Positions 8,579-21,001 of a stretch of 64,000 nucleotides of DNA are shown here, one piece after another. The notes beneath the pieces were generated by a model. It made no database searches, was not told where the DNA came from, and saw only the letters and a program-made list of their open reading frames with translations. The stretch's first letter is position 1; each line of letters starts with the position of its first letter. Made by a program: the position numbers and the translations under genes. The DNA is taken from assembly GCF_900177795.1 (NCBI RefSeq), contig NZ_FXWJ01000005.1, positions 186,001 through 250,000 on the forward strand. The letters run 5' to 3'. Source of the DNA: Plantibacter elymi (nom. nud.). Its GTDB lineage: Bacteria; Actinomycetota; Actinomycetes; Actinomycetales; Microbacteriaceae.

Positions 8579-9814
8579 TTGTCACGCCATGCCAGCCCTG
8601 AGGACACCCCTGTGCTTCCCGACCCTCAGGACCCGCAGAACACGTCTGTCGAGAACGACGCTGCATCCGTGCAGACGCCGCCCCTCAGCCGCCGTGAACT
8701 CCGCGAACGTGAGCGTCAGGCGGCGGCCGCCCTGGAGCACCAGGAGTCCGTGCTGCAGGAGCCGACGCATGAGGCCAGCGCCGACCAGGAGGAGACGGCC
8801 GCGGCCGTCGACCCGGTCGACCAGATGATCGCGGAGGCGATCGACGCCGTGCACACCACCGACGTCGCCGACATCGCACCGGTCGAGGCAGAGCCGCTCA
8901 TCACCGAACCGGCCGTGGCTTCCGACACCACTCCGGCCACCGAGTCCATCACCGTGCCGGTCGACGCGTCCACGATCGACGCTCCCCGCGTGCGCCGCGC
9001 CGCTGCGCCGAAGCCGGCCTCGAAGCCCCGCGCATCGTCCCGTCCGGCCGCCGCACCGGCGTCGCCTCGCCCGAAGACCATCGCGCGCAAGCGTCGCATC
9101 ACCACCAAGATCTTCGCGGGTGCCGCGATGGGCTTCGTCGCCCTCATGGCCGTGGCCACCTCGGTGCCCGCCAATGCGCTGCTCACCGCTGAAGACGTCG
9201 CGACATCGGTGGCCGAGGCCTCGCAGGCCGAGCTCGGCGACGGCAACGGGCTGAGCAACCAGGCGTCGCAGTCGCTCGACAGCGAGGGTTCGGCAGAGCT
9301 GACCTTCACCCGCGACGACTACACGACGAGCACGGTCGAGGAAGCCGCCGCCGCGATGGGTATCCGCCCGGCGAACACCTTCACGAACAACCCGAACGGG
9401 ACCATCCAGTGGCCGTTCGCGGTCGGTGTCACCATCGGTGACCGCTTCGGTGCCCGCGACTGCGCCGGCTGCTCCAGCGACCACCACGGCCAGGACTTCA
9501 ACCCCGGCAACGGCGCTCCCATCCAGGTCATCGCCGACGGCGTCGTCCGCCACGTCGAAGACGGCGAAGGTTCGCTCGGCGTCAACGTCATCGTCGACCA
9601 CACCATCAACGGCCGCCTCGTCTCCAGCGTCTACGCGCACATGCAGCACGGCTCAGTTCGCGTCGTCGAGGGCCAGGCGATCAAGGTCGGCACCATCCTC
9701 GGACTGACCGGCAGCACCGGCATGTCCACGGGCCCGCACCTCCACTTTGAGATCCGACTCGACGGCGTCACCTGGGTCGACCCGCTCGAGTGGCTCTACG
9801 CGAACGTCGACTAG
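8579..9814 (+). CDS. Membrane-anchored M23 (LytM) peptidase
   Basis: Predicted cell-wall endopeptidase cutting peptidoglycan cross-links, or a degenerate activator of one. Order: LSRRELRERERQ motif, an Ala/Glu/Pro-rich region to about residue 165, a transmembrane or signal segment (KIFAGAAMGFVALMAVATS), a linker, then the M23 domain at about 290-405. The zinc ligands HxxxD (HHGQD) and HLHFEI are intact. Two starts are possible: TTG at 8579 after GAAAGG, or GTG at 8612 after AGGA with 7-base spacing. The second has the better ribosome site. A strong hairpin follows the gene. Confidence 0.88.
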   Translation: MSRHASPEDTPVLPDPQDPQNTSVENDAASVQTPPLSRRELRERERQAAAALEHQESVLQEPTHEASADQEETAAAVDPVDQMIAEAIDAVHTTDVADIAPVEAEPLITEPAVASDTTPATESITVPVDASTIDAPRVRRAAAPKPASKPRASSRPAAAPASPRPKTIARKRRITTKIFAGAAMGFVALMAVATSVPANALLTAEDVATSVAEASQAELGDGNGLSNQASQSLDSEGSAELTFTRDDYTTSTVEEAAAAMGIRPANTFTNNPNGTIQWPFAVGVTIGDRFGARDCAGCSSDHHGQDFNPGNGAPIQVIADGVVRHVEDGEGSLGVNVIVDHTINGRLVSSVYAHMQHGSVRVVEGQAIKVGTILGLTGSTGMSTGPHLHFEIRLDGVTWVDPLEWLYANVD

Positions 9815-9837
9815 ACGCCGCCCATCCCGAACACTTC

Positions 9838-9869
9838 GACTGCCTCGCCCGATCCCGGGCGGGGCAGTC
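9838..9869 (+). terminator. Terminator of the M23 peptidase gene
   Basis: A 14-bp stem (one T-G pair) with loop ATCC, followed by GTGTTT, 24 bases after the stop codon. Confidence 0.8.
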
Positions 9870-9892
9870 GTGTTTCACCCCGAGGGCGGGTG

Positions 9893-10304
9893 CCCTTCGA
9901 CAGGCTCAGGGACCGGGGTGGGTGTCCGAGACTGCGGATGGGGTTCTCGTGTGGTGCGGCGTACTTCCTTCGGTCACTGAGCTTGTCGAAGTGTCTACGA
10001 GGTACGCCGCCCTTCGACAGGCTCAGGGACCGGGGTTGGGGCTCAGGGACCGGTGGTGGGCGTCCGGGGTTGGGGATGGGGTCCTCGTGGTGCGGGGTAC
10101 TTCCTTCGGTCACTGAGGTTGTCGAAGTGCCCACGGGGTACGCCGCCCTTCGACAGGCTCAGGGACCGGGGTTGGGGCTCAGGGACCGGGGTGGGTGTCC
10201 GAGACTGCGGATGGGGTTCTCGTGGTGCGGGGTACTTCCTTCGGTCACTGAGCTTGTCGAAGTGCCCACGGGGTACGCCGCCCTTCGACAGGCTCAGGGA
10301 CCGG
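9893..10304. repeat. Composite tandem repeat of about 135 bp built from REP-like elements
   Basis: CCCTTCGACAGGCTCAGGGA-type elements start at 9893, 10010, 10146 and 10281 (periods 117, 136 and 135). Inverted copies (CGGTCACTGAGCTTGTCGAA type) lie at 9970-9993, 10106-10129 and 10241-10264. Each unit therefore holds one element in each orientation plus a shared G-rich spacer. The units are nearly identical, which suggests recent tandem duplication. No gene is seen between 9815 and 10428. Confidence 0.9.
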
Positions 10305-10377
10305 GGTTGGGGCTCAGGGACCGGTGGTGGGGCTGAGGGGCCGGTGGTGAGAACTCAGGGACCGGGCAGGGAACGTC

Positions 10378-10411
10378 GAAGGCCCGCCCGGCTGATGCCG
10401 GACGGGCCTTC
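10378..10411 (-). terminator. Terminator of rmlB (bidirectional shape)
   Basis: Stem of 15 pairs with one C-A mismatch around loop TGAT, 18 bases beyond the rmlB stop codon. Confidence 0.8.
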
Positions 10412-10428
10412 GTGACGGAGTCTGAGGG

Positions 10429-13219
<2,791 letters not shown>

Positions 13220-13463
13220 GGGTGCTCCTCGCAGCAGACGACTCGGCCCGGGTTCCCAGGCCCCCTCCATGGTCCTCGTCGGGGTTCGGCGCCCGCAAGG
13301 GAGCATCGTGGTCTTGCAGACGCCTACCAGGTGCGCTAGCCGTTCTCAACACTCCGACACGAATCCGGCTGAACGACGAACGCCTTGTAACGTGGTTGCT
13401 GGAACAGCCTGCCGAGAACACGGTGGCGCGGCCAACATCGACTGCACCGTGAAGGGGGCGGCC

Positions 13464-14525
13464 GTGAGCGACTCCCTGCACCGACCGCCGGCACACGCCG
13501 GATCGATCACCGATCCAGCTGCGATGTTCACCGAGCACACCGAGACTGTCGTCACCGGTGTCAGCCTGTCGAACGGGCGTTACAGCATCGGCGAGCAGCT
13601 CGGCTCCGGCGGGTCCGCCAACGTCTACCGGGCACGCGACGAACTGCTCTCCCGCCCCGTCGCCGTGAAGCTCTTCCGCGACGAGGCTGCGACCGCGAAC
13701 GACCGGCTGCGCCAGGAACGGGAGATCCGTCTGCTCGGCGAACTCCGCCACCCGGGCCTCGTCGAGCTGTACGACTCCGGTTCCGTCGTCCACCGCGGCG
13801 TCGAGCACCGGTTCCTCGTCATGGAGTACATCCCGGGCGCCACGCTCACCGACAAGCTGCAGGCCGGCCCGATGCTCCCGCGCGACGCCGCCGCGCTCGG
13901 TGCGCAGGTCGCGGACGCGCTGTCCTTCATCCACACGCGGTCGATCGTGCACCGCGACATCAAGCCCGACAACATGCTCTTCAGCGACATCGCCGCGTTC
14001 GGGCACGCGAACCTCGTGAAGCTGTCCGACTTCGGGATCGCGCACTTCGTGGGCGGGTCGCGCCTCACGAACACCGAGGCCATCTCCGGCACGGCGTCCT
14101 ACCTGTCGCCCGAGCAAGCCCTCGGCGACACCGTCGGCACCGAGACGGACATCTACTCGCTCGGCCTCGTCCTGCTCGAGGCCGTCACCGGTCGCCGGGA
14201 GTTCGACGGAGGTCTCGTCGAGGCCGCCATCGCCCGTCTGCACCGCGACCCGGTGATCCCGCCCGAGCTCCCCGCCGCCTGGCACCCGCTGCTGCGGTCG
14301 ATGACCGCCCGCAAGCCGGAGGACCGACCCGCCGCGCACGAGGTCGCGGCCAGCCTGCGCGAGATCTGGTCGGAGTCCCGCGTCCGCCGGGTCCGTCGGG
14401 TGCGTGCGCGCCTCGGCCTCGTCGTCGACCAGGGCGTCGACCCGCGGATCGCCTTGCTCCTCGCCGCCGCGACAGCCGCCGCGGGGCTCGCCATCGGTGT
14501 CGCGATCGGCATCTTCGCGTTCTGA
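13464..14525 (+). CDS. Ser/Thr protein kinase with C-terminal membrane anchor
   Basis: Hanks-type kinase of 353 residues. Landmarks: glycine loop GSGGSANVY (47-55), ATP-anchoring Lys69 in VAVKLF, HRDIKPDN with Asp165, DFG at 189-191 and the activation-segment end SYLSPEQA. A hydrophobic segment near the C-terminus (ALLLAAATAAAGLAIGVAIG) anchors it, with almost nothing outside the membrane. It therefore lacks the PASTA sensor of PknB. GTG at 13464 was chosen because AAGGGGG precedes it. Its targets are unknown; it is divergent from poxB and upstream of glgX. Confidence 0.92.
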   Translation: MSDSLHRPPAHAGSITDPAAMFTEHTETVVTGVSLSNGRYSIGEQLGSGGSANVYRARDELLSRPVAVKLFRDEAATANDRLRQEREIRLLGELRHPGLVELYDSGSVVHRGVEHRFLVMEYIPGATLTDKLQAGPMLPRDAAALGAQVADALSFIHTRSIVHRDIKPDNMLFSDIAAFGHANLVKLSDFGIAHFVGGSRLTNTEAISGTASYLSPEQALGDTVGTETDIYSLGLVLLEAVTGRREFDGGLVEAAIARLHRDPVIPPELPAAWHPLLRSMTARKPEDRPAAHEVAASLREIWSESRVRRVRRVRARLGLVVDQGVDPRIALLLAAATAAAGLAIGVAIGIFAF

Positions 14526-14619
14526 TCGGCCCATTACCACGTTTCGCCCGGATCCGGGGAAGTCATCCGGCCGGTGTACCGTCTCAACAACGATCGATCC
14601 CTTCGAGTGAAAGGGCGCC

Positions 14620-16668
14620 ATGACGCTCTCGACCCCCTATCCGCTCGGCGTCACCCTTCGGGGCGATGGTGCGAACGTCGCCATCTACTCGGAGACCGCC
14701 GACGCCGTCACTGTGTGCATCTTCCCCGAGGGCGGCGAGGAGCAGCAGACGCGCCTCGAACAGCGCACCGGACACGTGTTCCACGGGCTGGTGGAGGGCC
14801 TCGTCCCCGGGACGCGGTACGGCATCCGCGTCGACGGTCCGTGGGACCCCACGAACGGTCTCCGCCACAACCCGGCGAAGGTGCTGCTCGACCCGCACGC
14901 GACGGCGGTCACGGGGCGTTACGACCTCGGCCAGGCGCAGTTCAGCCACCGCCTGGACGCACCGGAGACGATGGACGACACCGACTCCGCGGGCCACGTC
15001 GCGCTCGGCGTGGTCACCGACCCGTCCTCGTTCGACTGGGACGCCGACGGCCAGGACGTCGCTCCGCGCATCCCGCTCGCCGAGACGATCGTGTACGAGG
15101 TCCACGTGAAGGGCTTCACCAAGCAGCTCGCCGAGGTGCCCGAGGAGATCCGCGGCACCTACGCCGGCCTCGCCCACCCGGCTGCCATCCGCTACCTCAC
15201 CGACCTCGGCGTGACCGCGGTCGAACTCCTCCCGGTGCACCAGTTCGTGCAGGACAGCCACCTCGAGGAGAAGGGCCTGCGCAACTACTGGGGCTACAAC
15301 TCCATCGGCTTCTTCGCCCCGCATGGCGAGTACGCGGCCGCCGGCGACGCCGGTGGGCAGGTCGACGAGTTCAAGGCCATGGTCAAGGCGATGCACGCGG
15401 CCGGCCTCGAGGTCATCCTCGACGTCGTCTACAACCACACGGCCGAGGGCAACCACATGGGCCCGACCCTGTCGTTCAAGGGCATCGACAACGCGGCCTA
15501 CTACCGTCTCGTCGACGAAGACCGCGAGCACTACTTCGACACCACGGGCACGGGCAACAGCGTCAACGTCGGCCACCCTGCGGCGCTCGGCCTCATCATG
15601 GACTCCCTGCGCTACTGGGTGACCGAGATGCACGTCGACGGCTTCCGCTTCGACCTCGCGACGACGCTCACCCGCCAGGACGGCTCCGCCGAGATCCACA
15701 GCGCGTTCCTGTCGCTCATCGAGCAGGACCCGGTCCTCGCCCCGATCAAGATGATCGCGGAGCCATGGGACACCGCCGGCTACCAGGTCGGTGGCTTCCC
15801 CGCGAGCTGGTCCGAGTGGAACGGGAAGTTCCGCGACGACGTGCGCGACTTCTGGAACGGCGCCGACAGCGTGCTCGGCACCATGTCGCAGCGCGTCCTC
15901 GGCAGCCCGGACGTCTACGAGGCGTCCCGGCGCTCGCCGCTGTCCAGCGTCAACTTCGTCACCGCGCACGACGGCTTCACCCTCGCCGACCTCACGGCGT
16001 ACTCGATGAAGCACAACGCGGCGAACGGCGAGGACAACAACGACGGTGAGAGTGACAACCGCTCCAGCAACAACGGTGCGGAGGGCCCGACGGATGACCC
16101 CGCAGTGAACGCGCGCCGCGATCGCCAGCGTCGCAACTTCCTCGCGACGGTCCTGCTGTCGGCCGGTGTCCCGATGATCCTCGGCGGCGACGAGATCGCC
16201 CGCACCCAGGGCGGCAACAACAACGCGTACTGCCAGGACAACGAGGTGTCGTGGTTCGACTGGGAGCACGCCGACCACGACCTGCTCGGCTTCACGAAGC
16301 GGCTGATCGCCCTGCGCCTCGCCGAGCCGGCGCTGCGACCCGACTGGTTCCGCCAGGGGCCGGGCTCCAAAGCCGACGACCGGGTCTTCATCACCCGGTC
16401 CGACGACGAACCCTTCGCCGACGAGGACTGGGACAACCCCGACGCCCGCTCGATCACCTTCGTGTTCCGTCACGCCGGATCGGCGTCCTTCGCCCTGCTG
16501 CTCAACGCGGCCGAGAACGGCGTGGAGTTCAGCCTGCCGAAGGCTCCCGGCCTGCCATGGACGCTCGTCGAGTCGAGCGACCCGGAGCAGATGCTCGCCG
16601 AGGGGTCGACGACGGTGATCGTGCAGGGGACCTCCTTCACCCTCCTGTGGTCGGGGGTCGCATCATGA
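14620..16668 (+). CDS. glgX: Glycogen debranching enzyme
   Basis: GH13 isoamylase-type enzyme of 682 residues cutting alpha-1,6 branches of glycogen or long maltodextrins. An N-terminal CBM48-like domain (YPLGVTLRGDGANVAIYSE) is followed by the catalytic barrel. This holds VYEVHVKGFT, DVVYNHTAEGN, the nucleophile Asp in VDGFRFDLA, the acid Glu in MIAEPWD and the late TAHDGFTL motif. The gene overlaps treY by four bases (ATGA) and is first in a three-gene operon that turns glycogen into trehalose. GAAAGGG precedes the ATG. Confidence 0.95.
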   Translation: MTLSTPYPLGVTLRGDGANVAIYSETADAVTVCIFPEGGEEQQTRLEQRTGHVFHGLVEGLVPGTRYGIRVDGPWDPTNGLRHNPAKVLLDPHATAVTGRYDLGQAQFSHRLDAPETMDDTDSAGHVALGVVTDPSSFDWDADGQDVAPRIPLAETIVYEVHVKGFTKQLAEVPEEIRGTYAGLAHPAAIRYLTDLGVTAVELLPVHQFVQDSHLEEKGLRNYWGYNSIGFFAPHGEYAAAGDAGGQVDEFKAMVKAMHAAGLEVILDVVYNHTAEGNHMGPTLSFKGIDNAAYYRLVDEDREHYFDTTGTGNSVNVGHPAALGLIMDSLRYWVTEMHVDGFRFDLATTLTRQDGSAEIHSAFLSLIEQDPVLAPIKMIAEPWDTAGYQVGGFPASWSEWNGKFRDDVRDFWNGADSVLGTMSQRVLGSPDVYEASRRSPLSSVNFVTAHDGFTLADLTAYSMKHNAANGEDNNDGESDNRSSNNGAEGPTDDPAVNARRDRQRRNFLATVLLSAGVPMILGGDEIARTQGGNNNAYCQDNEVSWFDWEHADHDLLGFTKRLIALRLAEPALRPDWFRQGPGSKADDRVFITRSDDEPFADEDWDNPDARSITFVFRHAGSASFALLLNAAENGVEFSLPKAPGLPWTLVESSDPEQMLAEGSTTVIVQGTSFTLLWSGVAS

Positions 16669-19019
16669 CGACCGTGTCCGGCGGGAGGCCACAGCGTTCC
16701 GCTGTGCCCGTCTCGACCTACCGTCTCCAGCTGACCGCGGACTTCCGGCTCCAGGACGCCGCGGCACTCGTCGACTACCTCCAGGCCCTCGGCGCCGACT
16801 GGGTCTACCTGTCGCCGATCCTCCGAGCGGAACCCGGATCCACCCACGGCTACGACGTCGTCGACCACACCGAAGTCGACCCGGAACGCGGCGGTGCCGA
16901 GGGGCTCACGGCGCTCGCCGAAGCGGCCCACGCGGCGGGCCTCGGCGTCCTCATCGACACCGTCCCCAACCACATGGGCGTCGCGACACCGGTGGAGAAC
17001 GCCTGGTGGTGGGACCTGCTCCAGCATGGCCGGGACGCGGAGCACGCCGCGGCGTTCGACGTCGACTGGGAGGCCGGCGACGGTCGGATCCGCGTGCCGA
17101 TCCTCGGCGACGACGAGGACGGCCGCAGCGCGCTCGACGACCTCAGCATCGAGGACGGCGAGCTCCGCTACTTCGACCACCGACTGCCCATCGCCCCCGG
17201 GACGGCCGACGACGACGCGAGCCCGCGCGAGGTGCACGACCGGCAGCACTACGAACTCGTCAATTGGCGCCGAGCCGACAGCGAACTGAACTACCGACGG
17301 TTCTTCGCCGTCAACACGCTCGCCGCGATCCGGGTCGAGGACCCGGCGGTCTTCGACGGCTCGCACGTCGAGATCGGTCGCTGGTTCGACGACGGCCTCG
17401 CCGACGGGATCCGCGTGGACCACCCGGACGGACTCCTCGACCCCGGTGCCTACCTCGACCGCTTGTCCGAGCGCATCGGTGGAGCACCCATCTGGGTGGA
17501 GAAGATCCTGGAGGGCGAAGAGGACCTCCCGGCCGAGTGGGCCACGCTCGGCACCACCGGCTACGACGCCCTGGGCGACGTCGACCGCGTGCTCGTCGAC
17601 CCGGACGGGCTGTCCACGCTCGGTCAGCTCGCGGGGATCGAGCTGACGCGTGACGCCTGGGACGACCTCGTGCACACCACCAAGCGAGGCATCGCCGACG
17701 GGATCCTCGGTTCCGAGGTCCGACGCCTCGCGAGGCTCGTCCCCGAGGTGCCGGACGCCGTCGACGCGCTCGCCGAGATCCTGACCGCGTTCCCCGTCTA
17801 CCGTTCCTACCTGCCGCTCGGCGACGAGTACCTGGACGCCGCACTCGACGAGGCGGAGACGCGCCGGCCGGAGCTCGCGGAGGCCTTCGCCGCGCTGGCT
17901 CCGCGCCTGCGCAGCTCGACCGATCCGCTCGCCGCGCGGTTCCAGCAGACCTCGGGCATGGTGATGGCGAAGGGCGTCGAGGACACCGCGTTCTACCGCT
18001 ACACGGCCCTCACCTCGCTGACCGAGGTCGGTGGCGACCCCGCCGAGACCGACATCAGCGTCGCCGAGTTCCACCACCGCCAGGCACGGCGGCAGGCGGA
18101 GTGGCCGTCCTCCATGACGACGCTCAGCACCCACGACACGAAGCGCAGCGAGGACGTCCGCGCCCGCATCGACGCCCTGAGCGAGGTCGCGGACCGGTGG
18201 GCGGAGCACGCCGTCGCCCTCCACACCTCGAACGGCTTCCCCGACCGGCAGCTCGAGCAGCTGGTCTGGCAGGCGGCCGTCGGTGCGTGGCCGATCGAGC
18301 GCGAACGACTGCACGCCTATGTCGAGAAGGCCGCCCGTGAGGCCGGCGACTCGACCACCTGGACCGCACCGGACGAGACGTTCGAGGCCGCTCTGCATGC
18401 CGCGGTCGACGGACTGTACGACAGCCGTCGTGCGAACGCCGCGCTGCTCGACGCCGTTGCGGACGTCGAGGCGGCCGGCTGGTCGAACAGTCTGGTCGCC
18501 AAAGCGATCCAGCTGACGATGCCCGGCGTGCCGGACGTGTACCAGGGCAGCGAGCTCTGGGACCGATCGCTCGTAGACCCCGACAACCGTCGTCCGGTCG
18601 ACTACGCCGAGCGTCGCGCGGTGCTCGCCCGTCTCGACGAGGGGTGGCTGCCGCCGGTCGACGCCGAGGGCGCGGCGAAGCTGCTCGTGACCAGCCGGCT
18701 CCTCCGCCTGCGACGGGAGCACCCGTCGCGCTTCACCGAGTACACGCCCATCGGGGCGGACGGACCGGCCGCCGACCACGTCGTCGCGTTCTCGCGCGGT
18801 GGCGTGACCACGGTCGCGACCCGGCTCTCGCTCCGGCTCGCGGAGCACGGTGGCTGGAAGTCGACCACGGTCACCCTGCCGGAAGGCCGGCTCGTCGACG
18901 TGCTGACCGGCCGTGAGTTGCAGGGCGGAGAGGTCCGCCTCGCGGCGCTGCTGGAGCAGTATCCCGTCGCCGTCCTCACACGGCCCGACGATGCGGCCGA
19001 GGCCGCGAGCGAGGAGTGA
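16665..19019 (+). CDS. treY: Malto-oligosyltrehalose synthase
   Basis: GH13 enzyme of 784 residues that turns the reducing-end alpha-1,4 bond of maltodextrin into the alpha-1,1 bond of trehalose. VSTYRLQLTADFRLQDAAAL and YLSPILRAEPGSTHGYDVVD are the hallmark N-terminal motifs. IDTVPNHMG, DGIRVDHPDGL, VEKILEGEE and STHDTKRSEDVRARI follow in order, as in the TreY family. The start is the ATG in the ATGA overlap with glgX. Its stop overlaps the treZ GTG start, so the three genes are translationally coupled. Confidence 0.96.
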   Translation: MTTVSGGRPQRSAVPVSTYRLQLTADFRLQDAAALVDYLQALGADWVYLSPILRAEPGSTHGYDVVDHTEVDPERGGAEGLTALAEAAHAAGLGVLIDTVPNHMGVATPVENAWWWDLLQHGRDAEHAAAFDVDWEAGDGRIRVPILGDDEDGRSALDDLSIEDGELRYFDHRLPIAPGTADDDASPREVHDRQHYELVNWRRADSELNYRRFFAVNTLAAIRVEDPAVFDGSHVEIGRWFDDGLADGIRVDHPDGLLDPGAYLDRLSERIGGAPIWVEKILEGEEDLPAEWATLGTTGYDALGDVDRVLVDPDGLSTLGQLAGIELTRDAWDDLVHTTKRGIADGILGSEVRRLARLVPEVPDAVDALAEILTAFPVYRSYLPLGDEYLDAALDEAETRRPELAEAFAALAPRLRSSTDPLAARFQQTSGMVMAKGVEDTAFYRYTALTSLTEVGGDPAETDISVAEFHHRQARRQAEWPSSMTTLSTHDTKRSEDVRARIDALSEVADRWAEHAVALHTSNGFPDRQLEQLVWQAAVGAWPIERERLHAYVEKAAREAGDSTTWTAPDETFEAALHAAVDGLYDSRRANAALLDAVADVEAAGWSNSLVAKAIQLTMPGVPDVYQGSELWDRSLVDPDNRRPVDYAERRAVLARLDEGWLPPVDAEGAAKLLVTSRLLRLRREHPSRFTEYTPIGADGPAADHVVAFSRGGVTTVATRLSLRLAEHGGWKSTTVTLPEGRLVDVLTGRELQGGEVRLAALLEQYPVAVLTRPDDAAEAASEE

Positions 19020-20800
19020 GCACGATGACGACCAGCACCACGAGTCCGGCCGACGGGTTCCGCGTCTGGGCACCCGAGGCCCAGCGCGTCGACCTCGTCC
19101 TGGGCGGTGAGCAGCACCCGATGGACCGCGACGTCGCCGAGGGGTGGTGGATCGCGCTCGACGGTGCCGAGCCCCGCGCGGCGGTCGTCGACAGCGACTA
19201 CCGCTACCTCGTCGACGGTGAGGGTCCGTTCGCCGATCCGCGCTCGCGTCGGCAGCCGGAGGGCGTCCACGGCCCGTCGCGCGTCGTCGCATCCGACCCC
19301 GTGCCGTGCGACGGGACCGGCTGGCGGGGTCGCTCGCTCATCGGTGCCGTGCTCTACGAACTCCACATCGGCACCTTCACCGAGGCGGCGACCTTCGACG
19401 GGGCGATCGAACGGCTCGACGACCTGGTCGAGCTGGGCGTGGACGCCGTCGAGATCCTGCCGGTCAACGCGTTCAACGGTGTCTGGAACTGGGGCTACGA
19501 CGGCGTCTTCTGGTCGGCGGTCCACGAGGCCTACGGCGGACCGGACGGCTACCGTCGCTTTGTCGCCGCGTGCCATGAGCGCGGGCTCGCCGTTATCCAG
19601 GACGTCGTGTACAACCACCTCGGCCCCTCCGGCAACGTCCTGCCCCGCTTCGGCCCCTACCTCGCGGACGGCGCCGGCAACACCTGGGGCGACAGCCTCA
19701 ACCTCGACGGGCCGAACTCCGACGAGGTGCGTCGGTACATCATCGACAGCGCGCTGCTGTGGTTCGAGGAGTACGGGGTGGACGGCCTGCGCCTCGACGC
19801 CGTACACGCCCTGCACGACACCCGTGCGATCCACCTCCTCGAGGAACTCGACGCCGCGGTGGATGCGCTCAGCGCCGACCTCGACCGACCGTTCACGCTG
19901 ATCGCTGAATCGGACCTGAACGATCCGAAGCTCATCACGCCTCGGGGCCCCGGCGGTGCCGGCGGGTACGGTCTCGACGCGCAGTGGAGCGACGACTTCC
20001 ACCACGCCCTCCATGTCGCGCTCACCGGCGAGGTGTCCGGCTATTACGCCGACTTCGCCCCGCTTGGCGCGCTCAGCAAGGTCATGGAGGAGGGGTTCTT
20101 CCACAACGGCACGTGGTCGAGCTTCCGCAAGCGCCACCACGGCCGCCGCATCGACCTCGAACGGACGCCGAGCTGGCGGCTCGTCGTGTCCGACCAGAAC
20201 CACGACCAGATCGGGAACCGGGCGACTGGCGACCGGCTGGCCGCGACCCTCGACGACGGGCAACTCGCCATCGCCGCCGCCGTCACGCTGCTGGGGCCGT
20301 TCACCCCGATGCTGTTCATGGGGGAGGAGTGGGCCGCCTCGACGCCCTGGCAGTTCTTCACCTCGCACCCGGAACCCGAGCTCGGTGAGGCGACGGCGAA
20401 GGGCCGGATCGCCGAGTTCGCACGGATGGGTTGGAACGAGGCCGACGTGCCGGATCCCCAGGATCCCGAGACCTACCGTCGGTCGGTGCTCGACTGGTCG
20501 GAGCGGTCCCGTGGACGGCACGCGACGCTGCTGACCTGGTACCGCCGGGTGATCGAGCTGCGACGCACGGTCCCGGCGTTCACCGATCCGGCGTTCGCCG
20601 ACACGACGGCGATCGTCGACGAGGCGACCGGCTCGTTCGTCCTGCGTCGTGGCTCGGCCACCCTGGCGGTCAACTTCGGGACGGAGCCGGTCGAGCTCGC
20701 ATTGCGGGTCGGTGAGCTGCTCGACAGCTTCGGTGAGGTCGTCACGACGGACGGATCACTCCGGCTCGGCGCCCACGCGGTCGCGATCCTCCACCACTGA
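19016..20800 (+). CDS. treZ: Malto-oligosyltrehalose trehalohydrolase
   Basis: GH13 enzyme of 594 residues releasing trehalose from the product of TreY. The N-terminal domain starts FRVWAPEAQRVDLVL. The barrel carries YELHIGTFT, VVYNHLGPSGN, the nucleophile region VDGLRLDAVHA, the Glu of LIAESDLND and the closing DQNHDQIGNR motif, all specific to TreZ. GTG at 19016 overlaps the treY stop (GTGA); a second start (ATG) lies three codons on. It is the last gene of the operon and is followed by strong hairpins. Confidence 0.96.
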   Translation: MSTMTTSTTSPADGFRVWAPEAQRVDLVLGGEQHPMDRDVAEGWWIALDGAEPRAAVVDSDYRYLVDGEGPFADPRSRRQPEGVHGPSRVVASDPVPCDGTGWRGRSLIGAVLYELHIGTFTEAATFDGAIERLDDLVELGVDAVEILPVNAFNGVWNWGYDGVFWSAVHEAYGGPDGYRRFVAACHERGLAVIQDVVYNHLGPSGNVLPRFGPYLADGAGNTWGDSLNLDGPNSDEVRRYIIDSALLWFEEYGVDGLRLDAVHALHDTRAIHLLEELDAAVDALSADLDRPFTLIAESDLNDPKLITPRGPGGAGGYGLDAQWSDDFHHALHVALTGEVSGYYADFAPLGALSKVMEEGFFHNGTWSSFRKRHHGRRIDLERTPSWRLVVSDQNHDQIGNRATGDRLAATLDDGQLAIAAAVTLLGPFTPMLFMGEEWAASTPWQFFTSHPEPELGEATAKGRIAEFARMGWNEADVPDPQDPETYRRSVLDWSERSRGRHATLLTWYRRVIELRRTVPAFTDPAFADTTAIVDEATGSFVLRRGSATLAVNFGTEPVELALRVGELLDSFGEVVTTDGSLRLGAHAVAILHH

Positions 20801-20810
20801 CCTGACGGCC

Positions 20811-20839
20811 CTCGGGCCAGCGCGGTGCGCTGGCCCGAG
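20811..20839 (+). terminator. Terminator of the glgX-treY-treZ operon
   Basis: Perfect 13-bp stem with loop GGT, 10 bases after the treZ stop. A second hairpin (20854-20884) follows. The stem core is also a member of the repeat family found on both sides of the next gene. Confidence 0.75.
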
Positions 20840-20979
20840 CGCGGGTCTACGGCGTGAGCGCGCCCTCCAGAGGGGCGCGCTCACTCGCACGCCCCGCGGC
20901 GGGGCCGATTCCGGCGCGCTCACGTCAGCGCACCGCGCCGGTGCCGAAACGCCCGCGGTCACGTCGGCGCACCGCGCTG
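20818..20979. repeat. Palindromic repeats, left side of the alpha-glucosidase gene
   Basis: The 15-mer CAGCGCGGTGCGCTG (20818-20832) recurs in inverse orientation, with one change each, at 20926-20940 and 20965-20979. It also recurs exactly at 22836-22850 beyond the gene. Between them, 20854-20884 forms another long GC-rich hairpin. The stretch 20801-21001 carries no gene. Confidence 0.75.
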
Positions 20980-21001
20980 GCGCACCGGCCGGCGGAGTGT
21001 C

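Noticed and set aside
9890-10415. Plus-strand open frames with repeated LSLSKC and RQAQGP
   Set aside because: Both are only readings of the REP-like elements in different frames.
16470-19292. 940-residue minus-strand open frame opposite treY
   Set aside because: Composition-driven shadow rich in Arg, Gly and Val; treY on the other strand has all its catalytic motifs.
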